This document shows positions 22,942-35,114 of a stretch of DNA of 64,000 nt, piece by piece. The notes under the pieces are model-generated. The model saw only the letters and a program-made list of their open reading frames with translations. It did no database searches and was not told where the DNA came from. Numbering within the stretch: the first letter of the stretch is position 1; each line of letters opens with the position of its first letter. The stretch covers positions 143,793,242 to 143,857,241 of the forward strand of contig CM043949.1 in assembly GCA_014529385.2 (NCBI GenBank), given 5' to 3'. A program made the translations under genes and the position numbers. Source of the stretch: Adiantum capillus-veneris. Lineage: Eukaryota; Streptophyta; Polypodiopsida; Polypodiales; Pteridaceae.

Positions 22942-24527
22942 TGTAGATTCCGTCCTCGGAAGCTATTGAGTTGAAGCTGGTTCGTCGAGGTGGAAGAGCA
23001 TTTGAGATGAATGTCCTTAGCCTTCTTCAGTCACTGCAAAATCAAACAACATTGGCACAGTAATTGCATTCTCTTAAAAAGCATATGCAGTTTTAGGTAG
23101 ACAAATTGATTAGTAAAACAATTTGTTAGCAATGAATCATTAAATTGCAATGTAATCAAATGCATAAACAGATGTAAAGGCAAAAAATTAAACAAGTCTG
23201 GGGTCACTAATTTGACGGTCGAAAAGCACTAGAGATCAAATATTAATACCATGGGTAAGCTTCTTAATTTTCTGTGGTCAATTAAGTTGTTTAATCGCGA
23301 GAGCCAAGTATTCATGTTCGAGGGCTGACTAGAGGCTATATCTAGAAAACCTTGTAGTTAAGCTACCATAAAAGGAATTTCTCATGAAATCATCGCCTGA
23401 CTGATTACTTTTTCTTTGACCCCCCAAGGTCTTTTCACAGTGATTCAATTATGATGTGTGTGCTTATTTTGTATGCCTTGGGTTTTTTGCTTTTCAAGGA
23501 AAAGCGCCCACACTGGGAACCTCTAGGGCTCTAGTACCATAGGCAATACATGTGAGTGCAGTACCAAATCAAGCTGAGATTTCTTTTCCAGCTTAAAATT
23601 TTACATTGTGGCACTTTGATTTTTTGCTTGTTCATTTTCAGCATTTAAATTTTGTAACTTTGGGGGGTCATATAACATTGTTACACTCCCCAGGCTCATC
23701 ACATTAGTAAACTCCCTTTATAATACTTAAGCTAAAGGTCACTAGGGTTAAGCCCACTAGAAAGCCCTAGTACATTTCATACAATGCTGCCTAAATCGGA
23801 TTAAGAACCTAAGTAACCATTGCTTATTAGGAAGGCATTCCCCATGGTATTAAGAGAAGATTTCTAATACCTAGCTTGGTCAAACTAGCTTAGTCGGACT
23901 GCTTGATTTTTACCCCTAAACAAGTGATTATGACAAAAGATTGCATTGAATTAAATGTTAGATACTAAGCCAATGCGCTGAATAGTATGCTACCGATCAC
24001 AATCAAAGCAGAAAATCATAGATGCAAAAAGATAAGGGCAATGCTAATGGACAAGAAACACCTGTTTGTGTCGATGGTCGCGCTTGATTTGAAGGTTCCA
24101 TGAAGGTCCAAATCCTATCAATAGCAACACGCTCCTGTACACACTAGGAAACAAAAGGAATACCTCCAGGAGGAACATCAGTGGGAAAAGAGAACTTTGC
24201 TAATCTCTCAACTCTAAAACAGAAACACTCCTATCGTACTAATCTTACCTACCCTCCATCATTCAAGTGATGAGGATCAAAGGTGTTTTATGGCATAGGT
24301 TTCTGTTTCACTGTACTAGATGTGACATGTGTAGGTCTGAGTCAATGTTTTGACTTTTATTGTGCATACTCGTTTGCTAATTGCTCTTGCTCTTTTTTTT
24401 TTTTTTGAGTATAAAGCTTTATATGTACATTCCCTAAGATCGGAGATTGAGAGGTCAGGGAAAAAGGTTGAGAGGGAAACAAATGAATGATGACTGTCAG
24501 CAAACACTCCCCCCTTCCTTGGGTAGA
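22942..24527 (-). other. non-coding 3' region of the young element
   Basis: About 1.6 kb between the protease ORF and the polypurine tract, where an autonomous element would carry RT and integrase. I see no YxDD-like, RNase H or integrase motif in any frame, only short ORFs. A run of about 15 T on the plus strand lies at about 24392-24406. Confidence 0.75.
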
Positions 24528-27500
24528 TCATACCATTTGAAATGAGCTTGTCACCCTTTGAAACCAATTGTTCCAGTTGGTAATAGGTGAGGATTTTTGC
24601 CAGTAGTTTGTTATTACCCTAGGTGCCTCGTCAAGTTGCAAGGGTAGTAAGGCACTCTCCCAGGATCGAACTTGAAGTGGTTCATTAGGTGATTCTTGAA
24701 CACTGGGAGGTGTGGATTCTTTTGTAGCTTCATTGAGGTCCACTACTATAGATGGAGGCTGTGTAGAAGCTTTTACCTCTATGGATGTATTACATGATGA
24801 GCTAGAATCTTCATGGGACTCTCCCCTTCCTGAGCTAGGTGGAACAAATCGTTCTTTCTTTGGTACCCAAACTAGCTCGGGAGCGGGTATGTAGCATTCT
24901 GTGATTTTTTCCTTTCCACGATCATTGATTCGTTTTGGAGCTACGGGATTGGGCTCACTTGGGTCAGGTGATAGGTAAGAGCACAATCTACGTTTTGGCA
25001 CCCAGATTTGATCATTTCCTTGATAGTAGCCTTGGGCTTCCAATAGTCGTTTAGGGATCCATCGCAACATTTTCTTACTTTTCTTGGAGCGAGTGGTACG
25101 TTTCTTACAAGGCTTCTGCTTTTTAGCACTAGTTATGGTCACTAAAGAAGCTTTAGGGACCCACTTGTATGTTTTTTTCGTTACATTAGGATGAGTCTTG
25201 TCAGAAGCGATATGCATTGCTTGTAGCATATTTAAGGGTACATGCATTTCATCCCCCTCAGGTGTTACCCAGGTCGTCCCCCTATTTCCCCAAGTGTCTA
25301 TGGTTGATGCTAGGTGGACCCAGTCCACATTGTCTGATTCCGTCATACCCGGTAACACATCCATGTAAGGAGAATCTTGGCCAATGTCTGTATCCTTCTT
25401 ACAAGTGTAACAATATTGTAGTGGGGCCGAGTGAACTGTGGTGTCAGAGCGATGATCAATAATGTTTTTACTCCCTAAGGGGTGTACCGTACCAGTCACC
25501 AAATCCACTCTCAGGACAGAGTCTTGGAATTGCAAATAGACATGATTTTTGGACCAATCGTGAACCATTTGTGCTTCCCTCATGAATGGTCGTCCTAAAA
25601 TCATTTCATATGACATAAGGTGTTTAGAGAAATCCATTACAATGAACGTATGTCGCACCTTGTATCCTAGAACTTTGATCTTAAGATCCTTGAGCATCCC
25701 CATAGGTTTGGCTATGGTACCATTTGCCATCTTTACCACAATGTTAGTAACACTGAGGCGGGGTTTTCCCATGGATTCCCAACAATCTTTTGTAACGATG
25801 CTAACTCCCGCACCACCATCAAGAATTCCCTTTATAGTTAATCCCTTGGTAGTGATGGGTAGGGTCGCATTAGACTCGTCTCCTTCAAAATACTGCCCTA
25901 ATTCGTTAATGGGTACCTCGATCACAGACTCGTGTCCATCTAAGTCAAGTGATTGCACATGATTTTCCTCATCAATCATAATCGAGTCAGGCCTATTTGG
26001 TTGCGCAAACTGCGGTAATCCCGTTCGTAGCTCTCCGTTAAGGAATGCTCGAAGTGCAAGGAATAACTCAGGATCTCCATACAGCTTTGCTATGATCGTG
26101 GTTCGGACCTCAGAAGACATGAAGTCCACTAGTTTGGCAACATTCATTGGCGTTTTGCAGGGTGTAGGTCCTTGACTAGGAACTGGTGAGGATGGAATCT
26201 CATATTCCTCAATGGGATCAGGTATTCCTTCGTTAAACATCCTTTCCAACAAGAAGGGTGTATGCTCACTTTCTGATGTCCTGTCCTCACTCCCTTCTTG
26301 GATGATACTAGATATGGCCAACGGTCTATGGTTCATGTGGGGTGGATGAACTTGCGTGGGAAACACTGTGTCATGAATTTTGACCTGCATGGGTTCTGGT
26401 TCTAGTTTCCTTTGAGTCTCCTCCACTAAACCTCTTAGATGTTTCACCTGCTTGATCTCGTCTACTGGGTTTGGATACGTCCCAATCTTCTTTTTACGAT
26501 TTTTTCCTTTTTGCCCCTGCGGTTTATCTTGGGGGTCTTGGATTGGATTTGGAAACACTTGTGGTGTTTTCAGAGGCTCTTTATGGTTTTCTCTCATTCG
26601 GTTTTCATTTGGTTCCATGTTACGGTTTTCTTTGTCGGTCTTTCCCTTTGTGGTATTGGTTCTAGTCTCCATTGTCTCGATTGAATCTGAATCATCCTCG
26701 AGGTCATTCATATACACGGGGTCATCTCCTGTTCCTATGTTTGTTTTGGAACTTGGCTTTGAATTTTCCGTATTCTGCGACTTCTTCCTTCGTGTCTTCT
26801 TTTTCTTTGCTTGGATAATTGACGCGGTATCTCTCTCTTCGAGGATATGTCCTGGCCCTTGAAGCATGGACCGTGTAATCGCATAAGCGGGTGCGACGGG
26901 TGGTATTGGTGACGTCACACTAGCAATTTCGACCAAATTCAGGGGTGTGATTTTAGGCGCATTTGGGTTATAGGGGCATTGGGCAATCAAGTGATCTATG
27001 CCACAACGATTACATGTGAGTATTGGCATTGCAGACGTGCTCCCTTGATTCATTTGCATCTGTGCAGCATTCTTTTGCAGCCTAATAGGGCACTCCGCTA
27101 CTCGATGTGGTCCACCACACTCGTAGCATTGAAGAGGTGGCCTCCTAGCCTGGGTGTTGATATTTTGACCTTTGGATGCGAGAGCAGCAGCTTGATAAAC
27201 CGGCTTGACTTGTCCCCAACAATCTTCCATGTAGTATATAGGACATTCTTCCAATGTATCAAGTCCGTAGGCAATACTAGTGTCTATTTCCTCCTCACAA
27301 CCATCTGCATAAGCATTAGATGGCTCGCAACCCACTTGGTTCATAGGGGCGACTCTTGGATGCGGGGGCTGCGGTCCTAGCACAGGAGGTGGTAGCGGTG
27401 TAGCTTGTACAACATTTTGAGATCTAGGGACCATGTGTTGCGGTATTTGCTCAACAGGTGGAGTAGGCATCAATACAGGAGCTCGAGGCGCATCCGTCCA

Positions 27501-27866
27501 GGCTACAGGTGGTCTATTTGCCATCATACGTTTGATCATTAAACAATCCTTAGCTTGGTGACCATACCTACCACATGCGTTGCAAGTTCCATTAAATTTT
27601 ACTCTAAACGTAGGGCACTCACTAGTGCTATGTGGACCTAAGCAAATGGAACACCATTGTTGCTCCCTTCTTGGATACATGTGACTATTTTGAGGGGGTC
27701 GATTATCCTTAAGAGACTCTTGGATTGCCTTGGTGAGGTCTGTCAAGAATGTCTCAAATACCTTTGGCTCATTGGCAATGGGCTTTGCAGTCATGGGTTC
27801 ATACTCAATGGCTTGTGAGCTAGTGGATCTCGTGTCAGTAGACACCCTCATGCCTGCTATCATCAA
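24528..27866 (-). CDS. zinc-knuckle and aspartic-protease polyprotein (gag-pro) of the young element
   Basis: A 1112-codon open frame. Four CCHC-type knuckles are visible: CX2CX3HX4C at about residue 72, CX2CX4HX4C at about 95, and CX2CX3HX4C at about 245 and 285. A charged, Lys/Glu/Asn-rich linker follows (about 350-560). A retropepsin-like domain is centred on ILDGGAGVSIV at about residue 682 (Asp-Gly-Gly in place of Asp-Ser/Thr-Gly, as often seen in Tat-type elements), with a MILGRPF motif about 80 residues later. The tail (about 900-1112) is basic and carries four W-[VI]-P-K motifs. The listed start is a TTG; ATG codons follow at residues 2 and 6. The frame is open well before that, and its upstream codons continue the gag reading, so it probably was one protein with the gag ORF. 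RT is absent. Confidence 0.85.
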   Translation of the reverse strand: MMIAGMRVSTDTRSTSSQAIEYEPMTAKPIANEPKVFETFLTDLTKAIQESLKDNRPPQNSHMYPRREQQWCSICLGPHSTSECPTFRVKFNGTCNACGRYGHQAKDCLMIKRMMANRPPVAWTDAPRAPVLMPTPPVEQIPQHMVPRSQNVVQATPLPPPVLGPQPPHPRVAPMNQVGCEPSNAYADGCEEEIDTSIAYGLDTLEECPIYYMEDCWGQVKPVYQAAALASKGQNINTQARRPPLQCYECGGPHRVAECPIRLQKNAAQMQMNQGSTSAMPILTCNRCGIDHLIAQCPYNPNAPKITPLNLVEIASVTSPIPPVAPAYAITRSMLQGPGHILEERDTASIIQAKKKKTRRKKSQNTENSKPSSKTNIGTGDDPVYMNDLEDDSDSIETMETRTNTTKGKTDKENRNMEPNENRMRENHKEPLKTPQVFPNPIQDPQDKPQGQKGKNRKKKIGTYPNPVDEIKQVKHLRGLVEETQRKLEPEPMQVKIHDTVFPTQVHPPHMNHRPLAISSIIQEGSEDRTSESEHTPFLLERMFNEGIPDPIEEYEIPSSPVPSQGPTPCKTPMNVAKLVDFMSSEVRTTIIAKLYGDPELFLALRAFLNGELRTGLPQFAQPNRPDSIMIDEENHVQSLDLDGHESVIEVPINELGQYFEGDESNATLPITTKGLTIKGILDGGAGVSIVTKDCWESMGKPRLSVTNIVVKMANGTIAKPMGMLKDLKIKVLGYKVRHTFIVMDFSKHLMSYEMILGRPFMREAQMVHDWSKNHVYLQFQDSVLRVDLVTGTVHPLGSKNIIDHRSDTTVHSAPLQYCYTCKKDTDIGQDSPYMDVLPGMTESDNVDWVHLASTIDTWGNRGTTWVTPEGDEMHVPLNMLQAMHIASDKTHPNVTKKTYKWVPKASLVTITSAKKQKPCKKRTTRSKKSKKMLRWIPKRLLEAQGYYQGNDQIWVPKRRLCSYLSPDPSEPNPVAPKRINDRGKEKITECYIPAPELVWVPKKERFVPPSSGRGESHEDSSSSCNTSIEVKASTQPPSIVVDLNEATKESTPPSVQESPNEPLQVRSWESALLPLQLDEAPRVITNYWQKSSPITNWNNWFQRVTSSFQMV

Positions 27867-27874
27867 GTTGTCCT

Positions 27875-29707
27875 CTAATTGGATTGCATTGGCATGACAT
27901 CTTCCCAGGTTGTGATACCTCTAATCACTAGTCCATTATAGATTCCTTCATTCCTCAACCCTCGAATGAATCGATCAAGCAGTTGGTTATTGTTGAAGCG
28001 CTCATTTACAGGGCAACGAGAGTTTAAGTGCTTTAGACGACTAATGAAGTCCCTTACTGACTCTCCTTCCTTACGTTCGGCCTTCTGTAGCTGAGATGCT
28101 ACACCCCAAAGCACACCTTCTCGTATGTACTCCTTTAGAAACAACCTTCGAAGGGTAGGGTAGATTGTTTTCTCGTCCACCCTTAGGGTCCTATACCAAT
28201 CTCCAGCCTTCCCACTTAATGTCAAGCTTAAGGCATTGCACTTATGTAGTTCGTTGCGTTCCCCTAAGGAATCACATACTTGTTCAAACACTTCAATGTG
28301 TTTCCTAGCATCTTCGTCCCCATTGAATTTTTGCGTGAGTTTGGCAATTTGTACTGCCTTACTTCTAGGCTCTCTATCAGATGCATGACGCATATTTTCC
28401 GCGATAGATCGACCTATGGTTTGAGCAAACGCTGCCAAGTCACCTATGTGAGGAGGCAGGGCCGGTGGAGGTACTCTTGGAATCATATGTGGGAGAGGAA
28501 CGGGTACCGGTCTTGGCATATGTGTGGATGATGCAGGATATGGAACATAACCGGGCATAGGTCCACTCGGATAAGAGCTAGGGAGCGGCACTCGAGGAGC
28601 ATAAGCAAGTGGTACAATTGGAGGTGTGGGGGCCATGTGTGCATAAGGGGCTAGAGGCACATATGGTCGAGGCCCCATATTAGGTACTACAACACTAGGT
28701 AGTGGCACTGCGCTAACCGTAGATGTCATCGGTACATTCTCTGTCAGGCTTATCCCTGGAGTGAGCACTGTGTTTTCCTTAATAGAGGGTTGAGCCAAGT
28801 TAGGGAAGCTAAAGTTTTCGCTCGGAGGCTCAGATTGCATAGAGACCCCAGGTGAAATGACGTAAGATGGGTCCATGGGGCTCATTAGAGGAGTCTCCAT
28901 TTGTGATAGAGTAGGCTGTTGAGCCTTGCTCGTATCCAGAAATCTCATGGGGCCAGTTGAGAGTATATTTACCCCTCGGTTTTGCCTTTCTGATTGAATA
29001 ATGCCATGGATAACATTACAGATCATTTTCTGTTGATCTTCGATGCTCGTGGCACTAGAGGTGGATTGTACAATCTCTATCCATCCTACATGGTAGGCGT
29101 GGCCAGAGTGTAGATCCGTCAACACCTCAGTGTGGAGGTCGTATGTCCAATGATCATTAATGAACAATCCTTCTAGAGTCGACGTGTTAACGGTTTCTTG
29201 TGAGGTAGAAGCAATGTTGCTCCCCGTGGTTTTACTTGTCACCAACGGTACTCTAGAGGGAACTTCTGAAGGAGGCAGCTCAACAGGGCCTTCTTGGTAA
29301 GAAGTTGGCAGGATATCCACATGGACACTCTTTGGGGGTGTGGGGTCCACGTGCGATGTGAAAGGAGAGTCCACTTCCCCACCCCCTTCGTGTGCTTCAT
29401 TTGCATCAGGTTCCGAGCGAGTAGCTCTACCTAATGTTTCCATGAAACGGCTAAACATACTAGTACTAGGCTGTGGAGCTTCGGGAGGTGCATGGCCTTC
29501 TCTCTCAGTGTTTTGGTTAGGGTATGCTTCCATGATTTCTGAGTCGGAGGAGGAATCACTAGCGGCTATTTTAGGGTCTTGGGTGGTGCTACCTTGTGTC
29601 CCCGCTGAGGGTCTAGAGCTTATCGTGGATGGGTAATGGGTGTCCGTATGTACAGAGGCACCCTCAATATGCTCGTGTTCTAACACTCGCCCAGAGCGTA
29701 AGTGCAT
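27875..29707 (-). CDS. gag protein of the young element
   Basis: 610 codons starting MHLRSGR, a start resembling that of Tat/Athila-type gag proteins. Residues about 30-440 are Pro/Ser/Thr-rich and probably disordered. The C-terminal about 150 residues form the retrotransposon gag core (PF03732 type): FNGDEDARKHIEVFEQVCD, then LSLTLSGKAGDWYRTL, then LRRLFLKEYI and a RDFISRLKHL-like helix. This domain assembles the virus-like particle. The frame ends at 27875 in six residues that look out of place, while the overlapping frame continues directly into the zinc-knuckle ORF. That points to a single-base break or a frameshift junction near 27890. Initiation lies about 770 bp after the primer site. 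Confidence 0.88.
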   Translation of the reverse strand: MHLRSGRVLEHEHIEGASVHTDTHYPSTISSRPSAGTQGSTTQDPKIAASDSSSDSEIMEAYPNQNTEREGHAPPEAPQPSTSMFSRFMETLGRATRSEPDANEAHEGGGEVDSPFTSHVDPTPPKSVHVDILPTSYQEGPVELPPSEVPSRVPLVTSKTTGSNIASTSQETVNTSTLEGLFINDHWTYDLHTEVLTDLHSGHAYHVGWIEIVQSTSSATSIEDQQKMICNVIHGIIQSERQNRGVNILSTGPMRFLDTSKAQQPTLSQMETPLMSPMDPSYVISPGVSMQSEPPSENFSFPNLAQPSIKENTVLTPGISLTENVPMTSTVSAVPLPSVVVPNMGPRPYVPLAPYAHMAPTPPIVPLAYAPRVPLPSSYPSGPMPGYVPYPASSTHMPRPVPVPLPHMIPRVPPPALPPHIGDLAAFAQTIGRSIAENMRHASDREPRSKAVQIAKLTQKFNGDEDARKHIEVFEQVCDSLGERNELHKCNALSLTLSGKAGDWYRTLRVDEKTIYPTLRRLFLKEYIREGVLWGVASQLQKAERKEGESVRDFISRLKHLNSRCPVNERFNNNQLLDRFIRGLRNEGIYNGLVIRGITTWEDVMPMQSN

Positions 29708-30229
29708 GTGCTTTTGATACCCTAAGGTGTCAAAAAGCTGCTCTAGGAGGCCTTGTGACTAGTTTTTAGCGTGTTTTTTGTTTGTTTTTTTGCTAGATTT
29801 TTTAGAGCGTGTCGTGGAATGGGCCGTGTGATAGCTCGAAACGAGCGTATCGGTCAGAGGGTCGTGCCGTGCTTTACAGCCCTCCGTTTGGTCACTCTAT
29901 GCCCTCGGAATCCCTAAAACTGTCAATTTCCAGTAGGGAACTAGGCCCAAACTAGAAAGTCTAAGGGTGCAAGTGGGAAGAGAAAGGAGGAGAGTGGAGG
30001 ACTTGTCCCACATGCTCTCATTCTCTCTTGAGGGAGTAGGGTATATATATAAGAGTGAGTCTAGTACATATCATAAGACTGAGGACTGAGGCCTGGGCCT
30101 GGGCTTGGGCTTGGGAAAATGATCCCGATCCCGATCTACCTTTTATACAAACCAACCCGTACGTTTTTAGAGTCACGTTTTTTATTTTCGAAAAATTTCG
30201 CCGCCCGCTCACTCGTGTTTTTAATTTCC

Positions 30230-30385
30230 GACAATTGCAGAAATTGCAGAAACTGAAAAACGCAGAAATTGAAACTTGACAGAAATTGCAGAAATTGAAA
30301 CTAACGCAGAAATTGCAGAAATTGAAAAACGCAGACAATAGCAGAAATTGAAACTTGACAGAAATTGCAGAAAACGCAAAAAACA
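30230..30385. repeat. GCAGAAATTG minisatellite in the element leader
   Basis: Repeated 'gcagaaattg' and 'gaaacttgacagaaattg' words in the 5' leader, between the primer site and gag. A shorter hexamer run (GGGCTT/GGGCCT) lies at about 30090-30115. These are non-coding. Confidence 0.8.
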
Positions 30386-30480
30386 CAAACCTTCCACACA
30401 CTCCTTCCCTGCCTTTCCTATGATAGAAATTGCACCACAAGGAAGCGTAAAGTGCTAACCGAGCTTAGTGTAGGGCATAT

Positions 30481-30501
30481 CCCCGGCAGCGGCGCCAAAA
30501 A
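30481..30501 (-). promoter_or_regulatory. primer-binding site, tRNA-Asp
   Basis: On the minus strand TGGCGCCGCTGCCGGGG begins 4 bp after the 5' LTR (plus 30497-30481). It matches the tRNA-Asp-type primer sequence of plant Tat/Athila elements with about one difference. Confidence 0.88.
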
Positions 30502-30746
30502 TGTGCGCTCCTTGCCGCACTGTCGAAGCAAGGGACTTGCCAATACACCGTATGCGAGCCACAAACGGCTCCAAGCACACAACAAGCCTAAACTAGCAAG
30601 CTCAAGAAAACAAAGGGTGTGTCACTCACCGCTCTACGCTCGCCTTCGTGGTGGATTCCTCGCCGCGATGAAGAAGAAGCTGCAGTCGTGCCGCGCTCAA
30701 CCGCTTCGCCGCCGTCGTGCCTTCGTAATGCTCGATCGCACACACA

Positions 30747-30782
<36 letters not shown>

Positions 30783-31075
30783 AGGAGGTGAAGAAGAAGA
30801 AGATGGAGATGGAGCAAGAGCACTCTTCAATTGCACAAATGAGAGAATGAGTAAAAATTAGGTTTAGTTGGCTTTTATAGGAGCTCACCCCATTCACACT
30901 TGGGCGCCCATGCTTAACCAACTAATCCCTTGAATGTCCAAGTTAAAGTGCGCCTCTCATCGACGATCACTCTACCTTTCCCTATTGGTCCGACAAGCCC
31001 GGTACCTGACTCTACCAAATACATAATACGCGTCCGTCGTAGGTGATGGGTGTCCGTGTGCCGTGAGGGTTAACA
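30502..31075 (-). repeat. 5' LTR of the young element
   Basis: 574 bp, indistinguishable by eye from the 3' LTR. The TATAAAA box on the minus strand is at 30879-30873; transcription would start shortly downstream and run leftward into gag. Confidence 0.93.
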
Positions 31076-31080
31076 TGTAC

Positions 31081-33610
<2,530 letters not shown>

Positions 33611-33777
33611 GCTCTGATACCAGTGTTAGACTAGGGGAACTAGGGTCTGGGAGTCCACCACCCAACCACCCTTTTAATAGGCAAGCCCTTGGCCCTTTGC
33701 CCTAGTTGGACTCCCCATTCCGCACCGTCTAGCTCGGCCCTGCCCTTGTCTAGTCCAGCCTTTCCGGTGTCCTGACA
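33611..33777 (-). mobile_element. 5' LTR and primer site of old Ty3 element (family A)
   Basis: The LTR (33624-33777, 154 bp) reads TGTCAGGACACCG...CTAACA on the minus strand. It is followed one base later by TGGTATCAGAGC (plus 33622-33611), the initiator-Met tRNA primer site typical of many plant LTR elements. It matches the LTRs at 19779 and 62478. Confidence 0.85.
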
Positions 33778-34676
33778 TATATCCCCTTCAGTTGAATGTA
33801 CAGTGAAATCAAGGTTTTGAATGGAGTTGAATAGAGAGCTTGTGGCCTCGTCGACTGCACAGAGATAGTCTGCGTAGTTGTGTGCACTCTGTGCTATGCA
33901 TAATGCATTTATAGCATATACACTATTGAGAATATAATTGGCATGCACATTGTTGATGGGGTCGACACGGGGAGGGGGTTGACCACGCTGATCACGTTTT
34001 CCTAGGCATAGTAAATATGTGAATGAGAGAAAACTAAAGGAAAGACTTCAAAAAAATAGATACTTAATTAGTGTGACGTGCACATGAATGAATGAATGAA
34101 ACTAGTGTTCTTTTGGCTATTTATAAAAAAAACCCAAGCGTCTTTAGTTCAAATGGTCATTCACACCATGTCCTCCGCAATATTTTCACTTAAAATATTA
34201 CAAAGAAAAAAAATCATTGAAAGATTAACCCCTATCGATTGACTTGCCTTCAAAAATTAAACATAGTCACAAAAATAGAAAAAACATAGAGCATACACAT
34301 ATCAAATTGAGTAAAAATTAAAACATATATAGTATAACCAACCAGTGAGTTCAGGTGTGCCATTACATAGAAATAAATTAATATGGAGTAATCAATACAA
34401 GTCGGGATTTAGGTTCCCAGTGGCCGCAAATCCTATGGGGGTTGCACTACTGGGGCGTGTGCAGGTGGGGGTCCCATGGGCAGCGTGGGAAATAGTGGCC
34501 GATAAAGCGATTGACCATAGCTTGGCCAACCAAGAACTATGGATGATCAAGGTCTACTCGGAGGAGAAGCAGATGGCACAACCGACTCTTGGCAATGTCT
34601 AAAAGAGACGGGGGTGGCTGTGGTTGTTCTCTACGCGATAGTCCAAATGATGAGTCAATCCTAGACCAGTAGGAAG
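33778..34676. other. unassigned spacer
   Basis: AT-rich with a (GAAT)n run at about 34087-34100. A plus-strand ORF at 34345-34602 has no recognised family. Confidence 0.3.
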
Positions 34677-34868
34677 TCACTGCTGTGGTTGAATACGTGC
34701 CAAAAATAATTTCTTGCCCTGGTCAATGCTGATGCAATGTCGTTGTAGACGCTCACACTCCATTGCCAAGCCACCACAACCTGCAAGACTATCTAAAACT
34801 GCATCCCCAACCTTTGTGAAGGTACCCAACAACCACCTCTTTACAAAAGCACAAGCATTAGCAGACAT
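34677..34868 (-). CDS. DNA-methyltransferase-like SAM-binding fragment
   Basis: A 63-codon minus-strand frame with ATG and stop. Its centre, GDAVLDSLAGCGGLA followed by a stretch ending RLQRHCISIDQ, follows the motif I plan (VLDPFAGxGTT...AxxLgRxxIGiD) of the N4/N6-type DNA methyltransferase family (PF01555). In that family this motif binds S-adenosylmethionine. The preceding FVKRWLLGTFTKVGD segment fits the usual lead-in. No catalytic (D/S)PPY motif is present within the 63 residues and I see none nearby in frame. So this is a fragment or the last exon of a larger gene, not a functional enzyme by itself. Neighbours are retroelement debris, so a mobile-element origin is possible. The family match is mine by pattern only. 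Confidence 0.45.
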   Translation of the reverse strand: MSANACAFVKRWLLGTFTKVGDAVLDSLAGCGGLAMECERLQRHCISIDQGKKLFLARIQPQQ

Positions 34869-34945
34869 TTCAATGGAAAAATAAAGAAGTGTGAGGAAAA
34901 ATCAAGAAGATAGACTAAGCTTTTATAGGAAAATGAAAAGGAAAA

Positions 34946-35024
34946 GGGGGGGGGGGGGGGGGGGCAAGGGGGATGGAGACGGTTCACGTGGAAAGAGAGA
35001 GAAGGGGGGATGGGGGTCGGTTCA

Positions 35025-35075
<51 letters not shown>
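34946..35075. repeat. poly-G tract and (GA)n microsatellite
   Basis: A G run of about 18 at 34946-34964 and GA dinucleotides at about 35030-35074. Arg/Glu-rich ORFs through them are artefacts. Confidence 0.92.
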
Positions 35076-35078
<3 letters not shown>

Positions 35079-35114
35079 CCATGCTGACTTGTATCCTAGT
35101 GCCCTGCCAGTCTG

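Larger units (their letters stand above)
22348..31080 (-). mobile_element. young non-autonomous LTR retrotransposon encoding gag and protease only
   Basis: The element spans 22353-31075 (8.72 kb), flanked by the perfect 5-bp target duplication TGTAC at 22348-22352 and 31076-31080. Two 574-bp LTRs (22353-22926, 30502-31075) show no difference I could find by eye. In minus orientation the order is 5' LTR, tRNA-Asp primer site, leader, gag ORF, zinc-knuckle/protease ORF, 1.6 kb of non-coding DNA, polypurine tract, 3' LTR. No reverse transcriptase, RNase H or integrase is present, so it would rely on another element's enzymes. The design matches the class described as terminal-repeat retrotransposons with gag (TR-GAG), with a protease added. 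The primer site and gag type point to Tat/Athila-like Ty3 relatives. It lies inside an older Ty3 element. Confidence 0.9.

Noticed and set aside
26439-27380. Plus-strand ORFs of 81-136 codons
   Set aside because: Antisense shadows of the zinc-knuckle/protease ORF on the minus strand.
34345-34602. 85-codon plus-strand ORF near the methyltransferase-like fragment
   Set aside because: No motif and no support for a link with the minus-strand fragment.
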